Part shown: positions 7,404 to 15,205 of the stretch, piece after piece | Numbering within the stretch: position 1 is the first letter of the stretch | How the letters are laid out: every line of letters starts with the position of its first letter | NCBI GenBank assembly: GCA_902462065.1 | Contig: CABQAK010000030.1 | Span: forward strand, 1-31,218 | Origin: an uncultured Collinsella sp. | GTDB lineage: Bacteria > Actinomycetota > Coriobacteriia > Coriobacteriales > Coriobacteriaceae | Reading direction: 5' to 3' | Length of the DNA: 31,218 bases | Position numbers and translations under genes: made by a program | Notes under the pieces: model-generated | Database searches by the model: none | Told to the model about the DNA's origin: nothing | The model's input: the letters and a program-made list of their open reading frames with translations, nothing else

Positions 7404-8717
7404 ATGAAGCTCACTATAGAATCGATGACCTACGGCGCCGACGGGCTGGCGCACGCCGACAACGGCAAGGCCGTCTTTGTGCAGGGCGCCGTGGCAGGCG
7501 ACACCGTCGAGGCCGAGGTCGTACAGGACGGCAAGTCGTTCATGCGTGCCCGCACCACCGAGATTCTGGAGCCAAGCCCCGATCGCATTCAGCCTCCCTG
7601 CCCCTTCGTGGGCATCTGCGGCGGCTGCTCGTGGGGCAATCTCTCACGCACGGCACAGCTCGCCGCCAAGGAGCAAAACCTGCGCTCCACGCTCGAGCGC
7701 ATCGGCAAGTTCGCTCCTGAGCAGGTCGATGAGTTGGTACAGCCCATCTGCCACACCAAGGACGACTGGGGCTACCGCAATAAAATCGAGCTCGAACCGA
7801 CCGTCGTCAACGGTCGCGTGCGCCTTGGCATGCACGGTGTCGACCCCAGCAAAATCGTGACCGTCGATACGTGCCCGCTGTTCGATAAGCGCTTCCCGAA
7901 GGCGCTCAAATCGGTCGTCGGCGCACTCAACTATCTAAGCGGCAGCCATGACTTGGGGCTCGAACGCGTGGGCATTCGCGCATCGCGCCGCACCAAGGCA
8001 CTCGAGGTCGCACTCTGGACGCCCACAGGCTCTTTTCCGCGCTCGCAGGTCTCCCGCGTGCTGGCGGACGCCGCTCATCCCACGAGCATCGTGCGCGTGA
8101 TGAACAAGGGCGAAAAGAAGGCCCGTCGTGTCTCCAAGGTCGAAATGCTCGCCGGAGAGGGCTCATGGACCGAGAATATCGCCGAGGGTCAGATGCGCTT
8201 GTCTGCCCCGTCTTTTTTCCAGGTCAACACCAAGGGTGCCGAGATTTTGATCGATCTTGTCATGGAAGCGCTCGACCCGCAGGAAGACGAGCTTGCCGTG
8301 GACCTGTACTGCGGTGCCGGCACCTTTACCCTGCCGCTCGCCCGCCGCTGCGACTTTGTCGCCGCCGTCGAGGCCTACGGCCCCGCCGTGCGCGACCTGC
8401 GCCGTAACCTGGAGATCAACAAGCTCGATAACGTCGACGTCATTGGCGGAGACGCGGTGCGCGAGTTCCCCGACCAGGATGCCGACGTCTTGGTGGTCGA
8501 CCCGCCGCGTGCAGGCCTCGCCCCCGAGGCGATCGACCTTATCGCCAGCACGAGTGCTCGCGATGTCGCCTACGTGAGCTGCAACCCGGCCACCCTGGCG
8601 CGCGATCTCAAACGCTTTGTCGAAGAAGGCACCTTCTCCCCCGTAAAGATCACGCCAGTCGACCTGTTCCCACAAACCTTCCACTGCGAGACCGTCGTCC
8701 ACCTTAAGCGCAACTAG
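7404..8717 (+). CDS. 23S rRNA/tRNA 5-methyluridine methyltransferase (RlmD/TrmA family)
   Basis: SAM-dependent RNA (uracil-5-)methyltransferase of 437 residues acting on rRNA or tRNA. An N-terminal TRAM domain (about residues 1-55) is followed by four iron-sulfur ligands Cys66, Cys72, Cys75 and Cys157 (CPFVGICGGC and VDTCPLF), which marks the RumA/RlmCD type. The SAM loop is DLYCGAGTFTLPLA, followed by VDPPRAGL and the catalytic nucleophile in VSCNPATLARDL (Cys393). I chose the ATG at 7404 because AGGCAGGA sits just upstream and the TRAM domain starts there; an earlier in-frame ATG at 7368 overlaps the ppk terminator region. The exact target uridine cannot be read from sequence. Confidence 0.92.
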   Translation: MKLTIESMTYGADGLAHADNGKAVFVQGAVAGDTVEAEVVQDGKSFMRARTTEILEPSPDRIQPPCPFVGICGGCSWGNLSRTAQLAAKEQNLRSTLERIGKFAPEQVDELVQPICHTKDDWGYRNKIELEPTVVNGRVRLGMHGVDPSKIVTVDTCPLFDKRFPKALKSVVGALNYLSGSHDLGLERVGIRASRRTKALEVALWTPTGSFPRSQVSRVLADAAHPTSIVRVMNKGEKKARRVSKVEMLAGEGSWTENIAEGQMRLSAPSFFQVNTKGAEILIDLVMEALDPQEDELAVDLYCGAGTFTLPLARRCDFVAAVEAYGPAVRDLRRNLEINKLDNVDVIGGDAVREFPDQDADVLVVDPPRAGLAPEAIDLIASTSARDVAYVSCNPATLARDLKRFVEEGTFSPVKITPVDLFPQTFHCETVVHLKRN

Positions 8718-8823
8718 CCACTTAATCATTGCTCAGAAAAATCATTGGGAAATCGAGCGTGGCAAGCGGAGGTCTTCGGGGTATAAGACGGCTAATTGTA
8801 TGCCGCCTATGAAAGGAACCCTC

Positions 8824-9366
8824 ATGCCCAGCGTTGCCGTTCTCGCCGCCGATGGCTTTGAAACTATTGAATGCTTGACCATGGTCGATGTCATGCGTCG
8901 CGGCGGCGTACGTGCCACGCTCGTCTCGATCATGCCCACGCGTGAGGTCGTAAGTTCGCTGCAGATCCCCGTGACCTGCGATGCGCTCTTTGATGAGATC
9001 GACTTTGACGAATACGACTGTGTCGTGCTGCCCGGCGGCCTACCCGGTGCTACCAACCTGCGCGCCGATCAGCGCGTCTGCGACGTGGTCCACGAGTTCG
9101 CCGCAACCAAGCACGTCGCCGCCATCTGCGCCGCCCCGTTTATCCTGGGCGAGCTCGACCTGCTCGAGGGGCGCCATGCCACGTGCTTCCCTGGCTTTGA
9201 GAAAAGCTTCCCCGAAGGCGCCTATACCGGCGAGAAGGTCACGCAAGACGGCAACATCATCACTGCCAGCGGCATGGCACAGTCACTCCCCTTTGCATTG
9301 GAGCTGCTGCGCACGCTCGCCGGCGACAAGGCCGTCGAGAAGGTTGCCGAGGGCATTCAGCTATGA
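8824..9366 (+). CDS. DJ-1/PfpI/ThiJ family protein
   Basis: 180-residue single-domain protein of the DJ-1/YajL superfamily (cytoplasmic; reported roles include glyoxalase/deglycase activity and redox protection, which remain debated). It shows the oxyanion region LPGGLPGATNL near residue 69, the nucleophile elbow AAICAAPF with Cys102, and an acidic residue in GFETIE near residue 13. The start ATG at 8824 follows AAAGGAACCCTC; an upstream in-frame ATG at 8800 lacks such a site. Its stop overlaps the maf start by 4 bases (ATGA), so the two are translationally coupled. The 106-bp gap before it holds a TATAAG at 8782-8787 that could be a -10; no terminator is evident after the methyltransferase. 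Confidence 0.88.
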   Translation: MPSVAVLAADGFETIECLTMVDVMRRGGVRATLVSIMPTREVVSSLQIPVTCDALFDEIDFDEYDCVVLPGGLPGATNLRADQRVCDVVHEFAATKHVAAICAAPFILGELDLLEGRHATCFPGFEKSFPEGAYTGEKVTQDGNIITASGMAQSLPFALELLRTLAGDKAVEKVAEGIQL

Positions 9367-9944
9367 TTTTGGCTTCGCAATCACCGCGCCGCATCGACTT
9401 GATGCGCGAGGCGGGCTATGACATTCGCATCATTCCTGCCGATATCGACGAAACGCCGTTTGATGGCGAGGCCCCGCTTACGCTCGTTGAACGCTTAGCA
9501 CGCGCAAAAGCCGCCGCCGTTGCCGCCGAGCATGCCGAGCCCAATGAGCTGACGGTCGCGGCCGACACCATCGTCACCTTTGACGGCAAGATTCTGGGCA
9601 AGCCGGCAACCGAGGACGAGGCGCGCACCATGCTCCGTGAGCTTTCGGGCCGCACGCACCAGGTCGCAACCGGCGTCTGCATCGTTAAGGCAGGCGATAC
9701 GGCCGCCCCGCATGCCGCCGAGAGCCTGTCCTTTGTCGATGTGACCGACGTGACGTTCTACGAGCTCACCGACGAGCAGATCGAGCACTACGTCGCCTCG
9801 GGTGAGCCCATGGACAAGGCCGGCGCCTACGGCATTCAGGGCACAGGAGGACGCATGCTCGTGCACGATATTTCGGGCGACTTCTATAACGTGGTGGGCC
9901 TACCCATCGCCCGCGTCGCGCGCGCGATTCAAAAACTCTCGTAA
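9363..9944 (+). CDS. maf: Maf family nucleoside triphosphate pyrophosphatase
   Basis: Hydrolyses non-canonical or modified NTPs, or dTTP/UTP, to the monophosphate and pyrophosphate, acting as a house-cleaning enzyme. 193 residues, the usual size. The family signature ASQSPRR is at residues 4-10 and the catalytic AADTIV near residue 70, followed by the expected GKP and GRTHQVATGV motifs. The initiator ATG overlaps the DJ-1 stop, indicating one transcript. After it, a GC-rich hairpin (about 9952-9974) may be a weak terminator before the P1 peptidase gene. Confidence 0.93.
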   Translation: MILASQSPRRIDLMREAGYDIRIIPADIDETPFDGEAPLTLVERLARAKAAAVAAEHAEPNELTVAADTIVTFDGKILGKPATEDEARTMLRELSGRTHQVATGVCIVKAGDTAAPHAAESLSFVDVTDVTFYELTDEQIEHYVASGEPMDKAGAYGIQGTGGRMLVHDISGDFYNVVGLPIARVARAIQKLS

Positions 9945-10045
9945 TTGCATCTGGCGCTGGGTATCCCCCGGCGCCTACAATTTTGGCGTACCGTACGGAT
10001 CCCGACCGGGCACAAGGCGCGGCGGAAAACCGATAGGAGTTAAAC

Positions 10046-11047
10046 ATGGATACACTGCTCGAGGCCATTGACGTCTGCGATGTCGATGGCTTTTGCTATG
10101 GCAACTATACGGACGAGGAGGCCGGCACCGGTTGCACCGTAATCGTGGCACCCGAGGGCGCCACCGGCGGCGTTGACGTTCGCGGCGGTGCTCCAGCATC
10201 GCGCGAAACCGACCTGCTGCGACCCGAGAACACCGTCGACAAGGTCCACGCCGTCTGCCTTTCGGGTGGATCGGCCTTTGGCCTCGAGGCTGCAAGCGGC
10301 GTCGCTCGCGAGCTTGAGAGCCGCGGCATCGGCCTTCCCGTCGGCCCCACGCAGGTGCCCATCGTGTGCTCCAGCTGTATCTTCGACCTCGCCTATGGCG
10401 ACCCGACCGTGCGCCCCGACATTGAGGCCGGCATCGCCGCCGTGCGCGAAGCGCTCGACCACACCCCCGCCACGCTCGAGCAGGGCAACGTGGGCGCCGG
10501 CACCGGCGCCACTGTAGGCAAGCTCATGGGGCCTGCCACCTGCATGAAGGCCGGCCTTGGAACTGCTGCCGTGGCGCTCGGCCCCGTCAAGGTGGGCGCC
10601 GTGGTCTCGGTCAACGCCTGCGGCAACGTCGTCGACCCCTTCACCGGCGAGTGGGTCGCCGGTATGCGCGCCGCAGCCGATAGCGACCAGATCGTCGACA
10701 TGGAACTCGCAGCCTTTGCCGCCGCCGGATCCATGCAGATGCCGCTCGACCGCACCAACACCACCATCAGCTGCATCGTCACAAACGTGGAACTCACTAA
10801 GGCACAAGCCACCAAGGTCTCCCAGATGGCCGCAGACGCCTACGCACACGCCATCCGTCCCACGCACACCACCAACGACGGCGACACCATCTACACCCTC
10901 GCCAGCGGCAAACTGGGCGCCCAGGCAAGCGCCGCCGTTCCCCTAGACCTGCTGGGCATGCTCGCAGTAAGGGCCCTGGAAACTGCCATCGTAAACGGAG
11001 CCAAAACCGCCAAAACCTCCCACGGCATCCCCGGCGCCGCGAAGTAA
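10046..11047 (+). CDS. P1 family peptidase (DmpA/NylC-like, Ntn-hydrolase fold)
   Basis: 333-residue member of peptidase family S58/P1 (aminopeptidase DmpA, beta-peptidyl aminopeptidases, NylC). These are made as a precursor that cleaves itself, leaving a Ser or Thr nucleophile on the small chain. Visible: glycine-rich N-terminal region with VCLSGGSAFGLEAASGV near residue 70, GNVGAGTGATVGK near 152, and the presumed autocleavage site TNTTIS with Asn238-Thr239. No signal peptide, so cytoplasmic. The start ATG has AGGAG 6 bp upstream. The substrate is unknown; a D-amino-acid or beta-peptide amidase role is only family knowledge. A large hairpin element begins 13 bp after the stop. Confidence 0.88.
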   Translation: MDTLLEAIDVCDVDGFCYGNYTDEEAGTGCTVIVAPEGATGGVDVRGGAPASRETDLLRPENTVDKVHAVCLSGGSAFGLEAASGVARELESRGIGLPVGPTQVPIVCSSCIFDLAYGDPTVRPDIEAGIAAVREALDHTPATLEQGNVGAGTGATVGKLMGPATCMKAGLGTAAVALGPVKVGAVVSVNACGNVVDPFTGEWVAGMRAAADSDQIVDMELAAFAAAGSMQMPLDRTNTTISCIVTNVELTKAQATKVSQMAADAYAHAIRPTHTTNDGDTIYTLASGKLGAQASAAVPLDLLGMLAVRALETAIVNGAKTAKTSHGIPGAAK

Positions 11048-11059
11048 CCTAACCTGACC

Positions 11060-11184
11060 GGTTGCCCGGTGGGGCTTGGTTATGTTTGCTGCTCTACAGT
11101 CCTGGCTCGCACGAAGAGCACATTAAGTGCTCTTCGGCTCGTGCGGAACTCGCGACAAACATAACCAAGCCCCACCGGGCAACC
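11060..11184 (+). repeat. Large hairpin element 1 (perfect 29-bp arms, structured core)
   Basis: Arms 11060-11088 and 11156-11184 are perfectly complementary over 29 bp and enclose a 67-nt core. The core folds as CGCACG, inner stem AAGAGCAC-ATTAA-GTGCTCTT, a 5-nt bulge CGGCT, then CGTGCG. Core and arm ends (GTTTGCT and CAAAC) match element 2, which lies inverted at 11277-11386, but the outer arms differ. It follows the P1 peptidase gene and could act as a terminator, RNA-stability element or dispersed repeat. Confidence 0.85.
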
Positions 11185-11192
11185 TACCAACC

Positions 11193-11252
11193 AGATTCTT
11201 TTCAGCCCAGGCCCCTGTGTACCGCGCGTCGAAGATCTTCAAATTCAACTAG
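11193..11252 (+). pseudogene. C-terminal remnant of a glycosyltransferase gene
   Basis: In frame before TAG at 11250-11252 the plus strand reads VYRASKIFKFN, nearly the last residues of the intact glycosyltransferase on the opposite strand (LYRLASKIFKFN). The DNA match continues past the stop codon (CTAGCTG). Further upstream the frame (FFSAQAP) no longer resembles the intact gene. I read it as the tail of a second, lost or rearranged, paralogue facing the surviving one. Confidence 0.6.
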
Positions 11253-11276
11253 CTGACAATCGATTCTTATAGCAGA

Positions 11277-11386
11277 GGCCCCTTGGCCTTTAGTTTGATA
11301 CAAGTTCCGCACGAGCCGGAAAGCACTTAATGTGCTTTCCGTGCGAGCAGGACTGTTCGCAGTAGCAAACTAAAGGCCAAGGGGCC
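11277..11386 (-). repeat. Large hairpin element 2 (inverted relative to element 1)
   Basis: Arms 11277-11297 and 11366-11386 pair perfectly over 21 bp around a 68-nt core. On the minus strand the core reads like element 1 (ACAGTCCTG, CTCGCACG, inner stem GAAAGCAC-ATTAA-GTGCTTTC, CGGCT, CGTGCGGAACT). Compared with element 1, two base pairs of the inner stem have changed on both sides. It lies 32 bp after the stop of the glycosyltransferase and in that gene's orientation. Confidence 0.85.
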
Positions 11387-11418
11387 CAGTCAACCTATCA
11401 GCAGCGATTACTCAGCAG

Positions 11419-12450
11419 CTAGTTGAATTTAAAGATCTTTGAGGCAAGACGGTATAGGCCGAGTGTAGTTTTGTCTCCGGCCCGTCCGCGCAGATTGGTG
11501 AAGAACCCGACCACGCCGTAGCGGGCACGACGATACATGCGCTCGTCGTAGGCCTTCAAATCATTCCACAGCGTCTTTAGGCGCTCGTCGGCGCAATCTT
11601 CCTCGGAAAGCTTGGTAAGCACCGAGCAGATCGCCATCATCATGGTGAAGTAGCCCATCATGTACGAACGCAGGCGCGACGACTCAACATCGCTGTACAG
11701 GTGGTACGACTCCATCATGATACGCGTAACACGGAACTGCTGGTCCAGACGCTTGACCATCGTTGCCTCGTTGACGCTCTGACCTTCGCGGCCGATAAAG
11801 TAGCGGTAGAGGTCGATGTCGGCGTAGTACATGGTCTTGCAACGCGGCAGTGGCACGTAGGCGTAGATGTTGTCCACATAGAACGTGTGCGGCGGCATGG
11901 GAAGGTTGGACTCGCGCAGCACATCCGTGCGATAGCACAGGCTGTGCATGAGTAGGTTCTGGTCCAGGCGGAAATGACCGATCTGATCCCAGGAAAAGAT
12001 CTTTTTGCGCGGCAGGGCAAATTTGTAGCCAATAGCGGTATGCGTGCCCTCGTAAACCTTCTCGTACACGTAGTTCGAGATAAACAGGTCAACGCGCTGA
12101 TCGCGCTCTTCAAAGCCACGCAGAATCGACAGCATAGTCGAAAGAGCCGCAGCGTCGAGCCAGTCATCCGAGTCGACAACCTTGTAGTAGGTGCCCTGCG
12201 CCTCGCGCAGACCCGAAAGGACGGCAATACCGTGACCGCCATTCTCCTGGTGCACCGCGCGGATGATTCCAGGATAACGGGCCTCCCACTCGTCGGCCTT
12301 GGCGGCCGTCTCGTCCTTGGAGCCGTCGTCCACCACGATAATCTCGATATCGGTGGCGTAATTGCTCCCCTCCAAGATGGAGGTGATGCAATGGTCCATG
12401 TCCTTGGCGGCGTTATACGAGGGAATACCGAATGTTATGACTTTATGCAT
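11419..12450 (-). CDS. Family 2 glycosyltransferase
   Basis: 343-residue GT2 (GT-A fold) enzyme transferring a sugar from a nucleotide donor at the cytoplasmic membrane face. The N-terminal domain shows ITFGIPSYNA, VVDDGSKDETA near residue 40 and the metal-binding DxD in VDSDDWLD near residue 97. The C-terminal half lacks obvious membrane segments. The ATG at 12450 overlaps the end of the UDP-galactopyranose mutase gene by 8 bases; an alternative ATG at 12468 would add six residues ahead of the domain. Overlap with glf suggests a galactofuranosyl or galactosyl transfer into a surface glycan, but the acceptor and donor are not proven. Confidence 0.88.
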   Translation of the reverse strand: MHKVITFGIPSYNAAKDMDHCITSILEGSNYATDIEIIVVDDGSKDETAAKADEWEARYPGIIRAVHQENGGHGIAVLSGLREAQGTYYKVVDSDDWLDAAALSTMLSILRGFEERDQRVDLFISNYVYEKVYEGTHTAIGYKFALPRKKIFSWDQIGHFRLDQNLLMHSLCYRTDVLRESNLPMPPHTFYVDNIYAYVPLPRCKTMYYADIDLYRYFIGREGQSVNEATMVKRLDQQFRVTRIMMESYHLYSDVESSRLRSYMMGYFTMMMAICSVLTKLSEEDCADERLKTLWNDLKAYDERMYRRARYGVVGFFTNLRGRAGDKTTLGLYRLASKIFKFN

Positions 12451-13645
12451 GGCAGGCGATAATCTCATCCGAAAGATCGAGGGCGGAATTGGTCACAGCG
12501 TCCATATCGTAGTAACGATACTCGGCCAGACGACCCACCGGGTGGAAGTTCGTCAGGTTCTGGACGCGCTCAAGATAGCGCTCATAGAGCTCACGGTTCT
12601 CGGGCTCAAGAATGGCGTAGTACGGCGTCTCGTCCGAGCCGGGCGTATAGGCCTTAGAGTACTCCTTCATGATGGTGGTCTTGCCGGGCAGGACCTGACC
12701 GGTCATGTTCTTGAACTCGGTGATACGCGTGTAGTCCTCGCTCGTGGTGTAGTTGACGGTGCCCACGGGCTGGAACTGGTCCATATCGAGCGTCTCGAAC
12801 TTCATATCGAGCGTGCGGTACGGCAACGCACCCAAGTCGAGGTTGAACAGCTCATCGAGCGGACCGGTATAGACAATCTCGCCGCCGTAGACCTTGCCGT
12901 CGATCTTGACGGTAGTCTCGTCGATTTCAAAGAGGTCACGGGCGTCCACGTCGCAGAACACGTCGATCAGGTCGTGGTCGAGCATGTGCTCAAAGAGCGC
13001 CGTGTAGCCCTCCTGCGGCATGCCCTGGAAGGGAGCTTGCGGGAAGTAGCGGTCATCATCGCCCACAAAGACGGGAACGCGGCCGGTGATCGAGGGATCG
13101 ATCTGATCGGGCGTCTGGCCCCACTGCTTCATGGTGTAATGCAAAAAGACGTTCTCGTAGACGTAATCGGCGACCTCGGCCAAGTCGGGGTCGTTCTTCT
13201 TACGCAGCTCCATAATGGGCACCTTGACATCCTTGCCAAAGGTCTCCACGAGCTTCTGATACAGCTCCTCGCCGCGCTCGTCACCAAAGGCGAGCTTGAG
13301 ACTCGCATGGTTGAAGGGCACGGGCATAAGGGTACCGTTGATGTTGGCGAGCACCTTGTGCTGATAATCCGTCCACTTGGTAAAGCGCGACAGGAAATTG
13401 TGCACGCGCTCGTTAAAGGTGTGATAGATATGCGGACCGTACTCGTGGATCAGGATTCCGGCCTCGTCAGTGCAGTCATAGGCATTGCCCGCAATGTGGC
13501 TACGGCGCTCCAAAACGGCAACACGATAGCCGATGGTCTCGGCAAGACGGCGGGCGCAAACGGCACCGGCATATCCAGCACCGACGACAATCATGTCGTA
13601 CGCGCCGGCGTTAAAGCCTTCAGGCAGGCCTGAGGTAATCTGCAT
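12443..13645 (-). CDS. glf: UDP-galactopyranose mutase
   Basis: Flavoenzyme converting UDP-galactopyranose to UDP-galactofuranose, the donor for galactofuranose-containing surface polymers. 400 residues, with an N-terminal tail of about 15 residues before the FAD-binding motif IVVGAGYAGAVCARRLAE. Further family motifs are HEYGPHIYHT near residue 69, MKQWG near 175, YTGPLDELF near 260 and TVNYT near 300. The start ATG at 13645 has AAGGAG 6 bp upstream. It is the first gene of a two-gene operon with the glycosyltransferase. Cytoplasmic. Confidence 0.95.
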   Translation of the reverse strand: MQITSGLPEGFNAGAYDMIVVGAGYAGAVCARRLAETIGYRVAVLERRSHIAGNAYDCTDEAGILIHEYGPHIYHTFNERVHNFLSRFTKWTDYQHKVLANINGTLMPVPFNHASLKLAFGDERGEELYQKLVETFGKDVKVPIMELRKKNDPDLAEVADYVYENVFLHYTMKQWGQTPDQIDPSITGRVPVFVGDDDRYFPQAPFQGMPQEGYTALFEHMLDHDLIDVFCDVDARDLFEIDETTVKIDGKVYGGEIVYTGPLDELFNLDLGALPYRTLDMKFETLDMDQFQPVGTVNYTTSEDYTRITEFKNMTGQVLPGKTTIMKEYSKAYTPGSDETPYYAILEPENRELYERYLERVQNLTNFHPVGRLAEYRYYDMDAVTNSALDLSDEIIACHA

Positions 13646-13723
13646 CGATACTCCTTGTCAAAAGCCACGGGCTCGTTAGCTGGGCTTTTCTCGAACATTC
13701 TTCGAGACATATTTATCAGAGCG

Positions 13724-13749
13724 ATTATAGCGCTAATGCGTCCTATAAT
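13724..13749. promoter_or_regulatory. Back-to-back -10 elements for glf (minus) and pta (plus)
   Basis: TATAAT occurs on the minus strand (13724-13729) and on the plus strand (13744-13749), 14 bp apart, in the gap between divergent glf and pta. The -35 regions are poor and lie across one another, so the promoters probably compete. Confidence 0.45.
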
Positions 13750-13802
13750 GAGCTTGCCACACAAGGAAAGCTCAAGCATCGCGGCGTACATAATTGAAAG
13801 GT

Positions 13803-13826
13803 AAACCCGCTAGCAGCGGGTTTATT
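13803..13826 (+). promoter_or_regulatory. Hairpin in the pta leader (possible attenuator)
   Basis: AAACCCGCT-AGC-AGCGGGTTT followed by ATT lies between the predicted pta -10 and its start codon. It resembles a weak intrinsic terminator inside the leader. A stem ending in the same GGGTTTATT lies upstream of the second acetate kinase gene. Confidence 0.4.
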
Positions 13827-13876
13827 CGTGAACAGCCGGGCGCCTGGAGCTTAGCGAAACGCTTGTAAGGAGTAAC

Positions 13877-14857
13877 ATGAGCGATTTCCTTAACCGTATG
13901 AAGTCTGCCGCCAAGGCCGACCTTAAGACGATCGTCCTGCCCGAGGGCGAGGATCCGCGCACCATCGTCGCGGCCACCAAGATCATCGAGGAGGGCCTGG
14001 CAAAGATCGTCATCCTGGGCAACCCCGACGAGATCGACGTTCCCGGCGCCACCGTCATCGACCCGCGCAATGCCGAGAAGCACGAGGAGTACGCGCAGAA
14101 GTTTGCCGAGCTCCGCGCCAAGAAGGGCGTTACCATCGAGCAGGCTCGCGCCCAGGTGATGGACGCCACCTACTTTGGCACCATGATGGTCAAGATGGGC
14201 GATGCCGACGGCCTGGTCTCCGGCGCCTGCCACTCCACCGCCGACACCCTGCGCCCTGCGCTTCAGATCCTCAAGACCGCCCCGGGCACCAAGCTGGTCT
14301 CGGCCTTCTTCGTGATGTGCACCGACACCCCGCAGTTCGGTACCGACGGCACGCTGATCTTCGCCGACTGCGGCCTCAACATCAACCCGTCCTCCGACGA
14401 GCTCTCCGAGATCGCCATCGCCTCGGCCCACTCCTGGTCCACCTTCATGGGCAACGTTGAGCCGCACGTGGCCATGCTCTCCTACTCCACCATGGGCTCC
14501 GCCGGTGGCGAGGTCGCAAAGAAGGTCCAGGAGGCCGTGAAGTTCTGCAAGGAGAAGGCTCCCGAGCTCGCCATCGACGGCGACCTGCAGCTCGACGCCG
14601 CCATCGTCCCCACCGTCGCCCAGCTCAAGGCCCCCGGCTCCTCCGTCGCCGGTAAGGCCAACGTGCTCGTGTTCCCCGACCTCGAGGCCGGCAACATCGG
14701 CTACAAGCTGGTCCAGCGCTTCGCCGGTGCTGACGCCTACGGCCCCATCCTGCAGGGCATCGCCAAGCCGGTTAACGACCTGTCGCGCGGCTGCTCTGCC
14801 GACGACATCGTGGGTGTCGTGGCCATCACCGCCGTCCAGGCTCAGATGGCTGAGTAG
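13877..14857 (+). CDS. pta: Phosphate acetyltransferase
   Basis: Converts acetyl-CoA and phosphate to acetyl phosphate, which acetate kinase uses to make ATP. 326 residues, the short, single-domain form without the N-terminal regulatory half seen in enterobacterial Pta. Visible: TIVLPEGEDPRT near residue 18, DGLVSGACHSTADTLRPALQ near residue 110, SYSTMGSA near 197, and a C-terminal ...VNDLSRGCSADDIV motif typical of the family. TAAGGAGTAAC precedes the ATG. Codon use is strongly biased, as in highly expressed genes. It converges on the acetate kinase genes, with hairpin element 3 between them. Confidence 0.96.
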   Translation: MSDFLNRMKSAAKADLKTIVLPEGEDPRTIVAATKIIEEGLAKIVILGNPDEIDVPGATVIDPRNAEKHEEYAQKFAELRAKKGVTIEQARAQVMDATYFGTMMVKMGDADGLVSGACHSTADTLRPALQILKTAPGTKLVSAFFVMCTDTPQFGTDGTLIFADCGLNINPSSDELSEIAIASAHSWSTFMGNVEPHVAMLSYSTMGSAGGEVAKKVQEAVKFCKEKAPELAIDGDLQLDAAIVPTVAQLKAPGSSVAGKANVLVFPDLEAGNIGYKLVQRFAGADAYGPILQGIAKPVNDLSRGCSADDIVGVVAITAVQAQMAE

Positions 14858-14872
14858 CGAACATATCCCCTC

Positions 14873-14999
14873 GGGACCCTACAGGGTAAAGCTCTGAAAA
14901 CGTCCTCGGACACGTCGGAAGCCCCCGCTGCGCACTACGTGCGGCGGGGGCTTCCTCCGTCCTGTGGAATATTTTCAGAGCTTTACCCTGTAGGGTCCC
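14873..14999. repeat. Large hairpin element 3 (perfect 28-bp arms)
   Basis: Arms 14873-14900 and 14972-14999 are perfectly complementary over 28 bp. The 71-nt core contains a second strong stem GGAAGCCCCCGC/GCGGGGGCTTCC topped by CGCAC-TAC-GTGCG. It starts 15 bp after pta. The architecture is like elements 1 and 2 but the sequence is unrelated as far as I can see. The following 15000-15145 holds nothing I can recognise. Confidence 0.8.
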
Positions 15000-15148
15000 T
15001 GCCGTCACGTGGCAGTCAGGGTATCTGGAGTGGACGGCGGCTTGGCTACGAGCTGAGGCTGAAGATCTGGATGGCCGGGTGCCGTTGCTGGGAGTGCAGG
15101 CGTTACTGGCGATGGTCACTTTGGGACTGGTATTTCCGCCTGCTAGCA

Positions 15149-15186
15149 AAAAGGCCTCCGGAGCTGTTGCTCTGGAGGCCTTTCGT
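15149..15186. terminator. Terminator of acetate kinase gene 1 (likely bidirectional)
   Basis: AAAGGCCTCCGGAGC and its near-perfect complement GCTCTGGAGGCCTTT form a stem with a GTT-type loop, A-rich before and T-rich after, just beyond the stop of the minus-strand ackA at 15206. Confidence 0.85.
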
Positions 15187-15205
15187 TTACTTGCAAATGC
15201 GCGCG

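Noticed and set aside
11060..11386. Interpretation as an insertion sequence or CRISPR remnant
   Set aside because: No transposase frame, no target duplication seen, no regular spacer pattern; arms differ between the two elements.
15000..15148. Small gene in the gap between hairpin element 3 and the acetate kinase terminator
   Set aside because: Short frames exist but none has a ribosome binding site or a plausible product.
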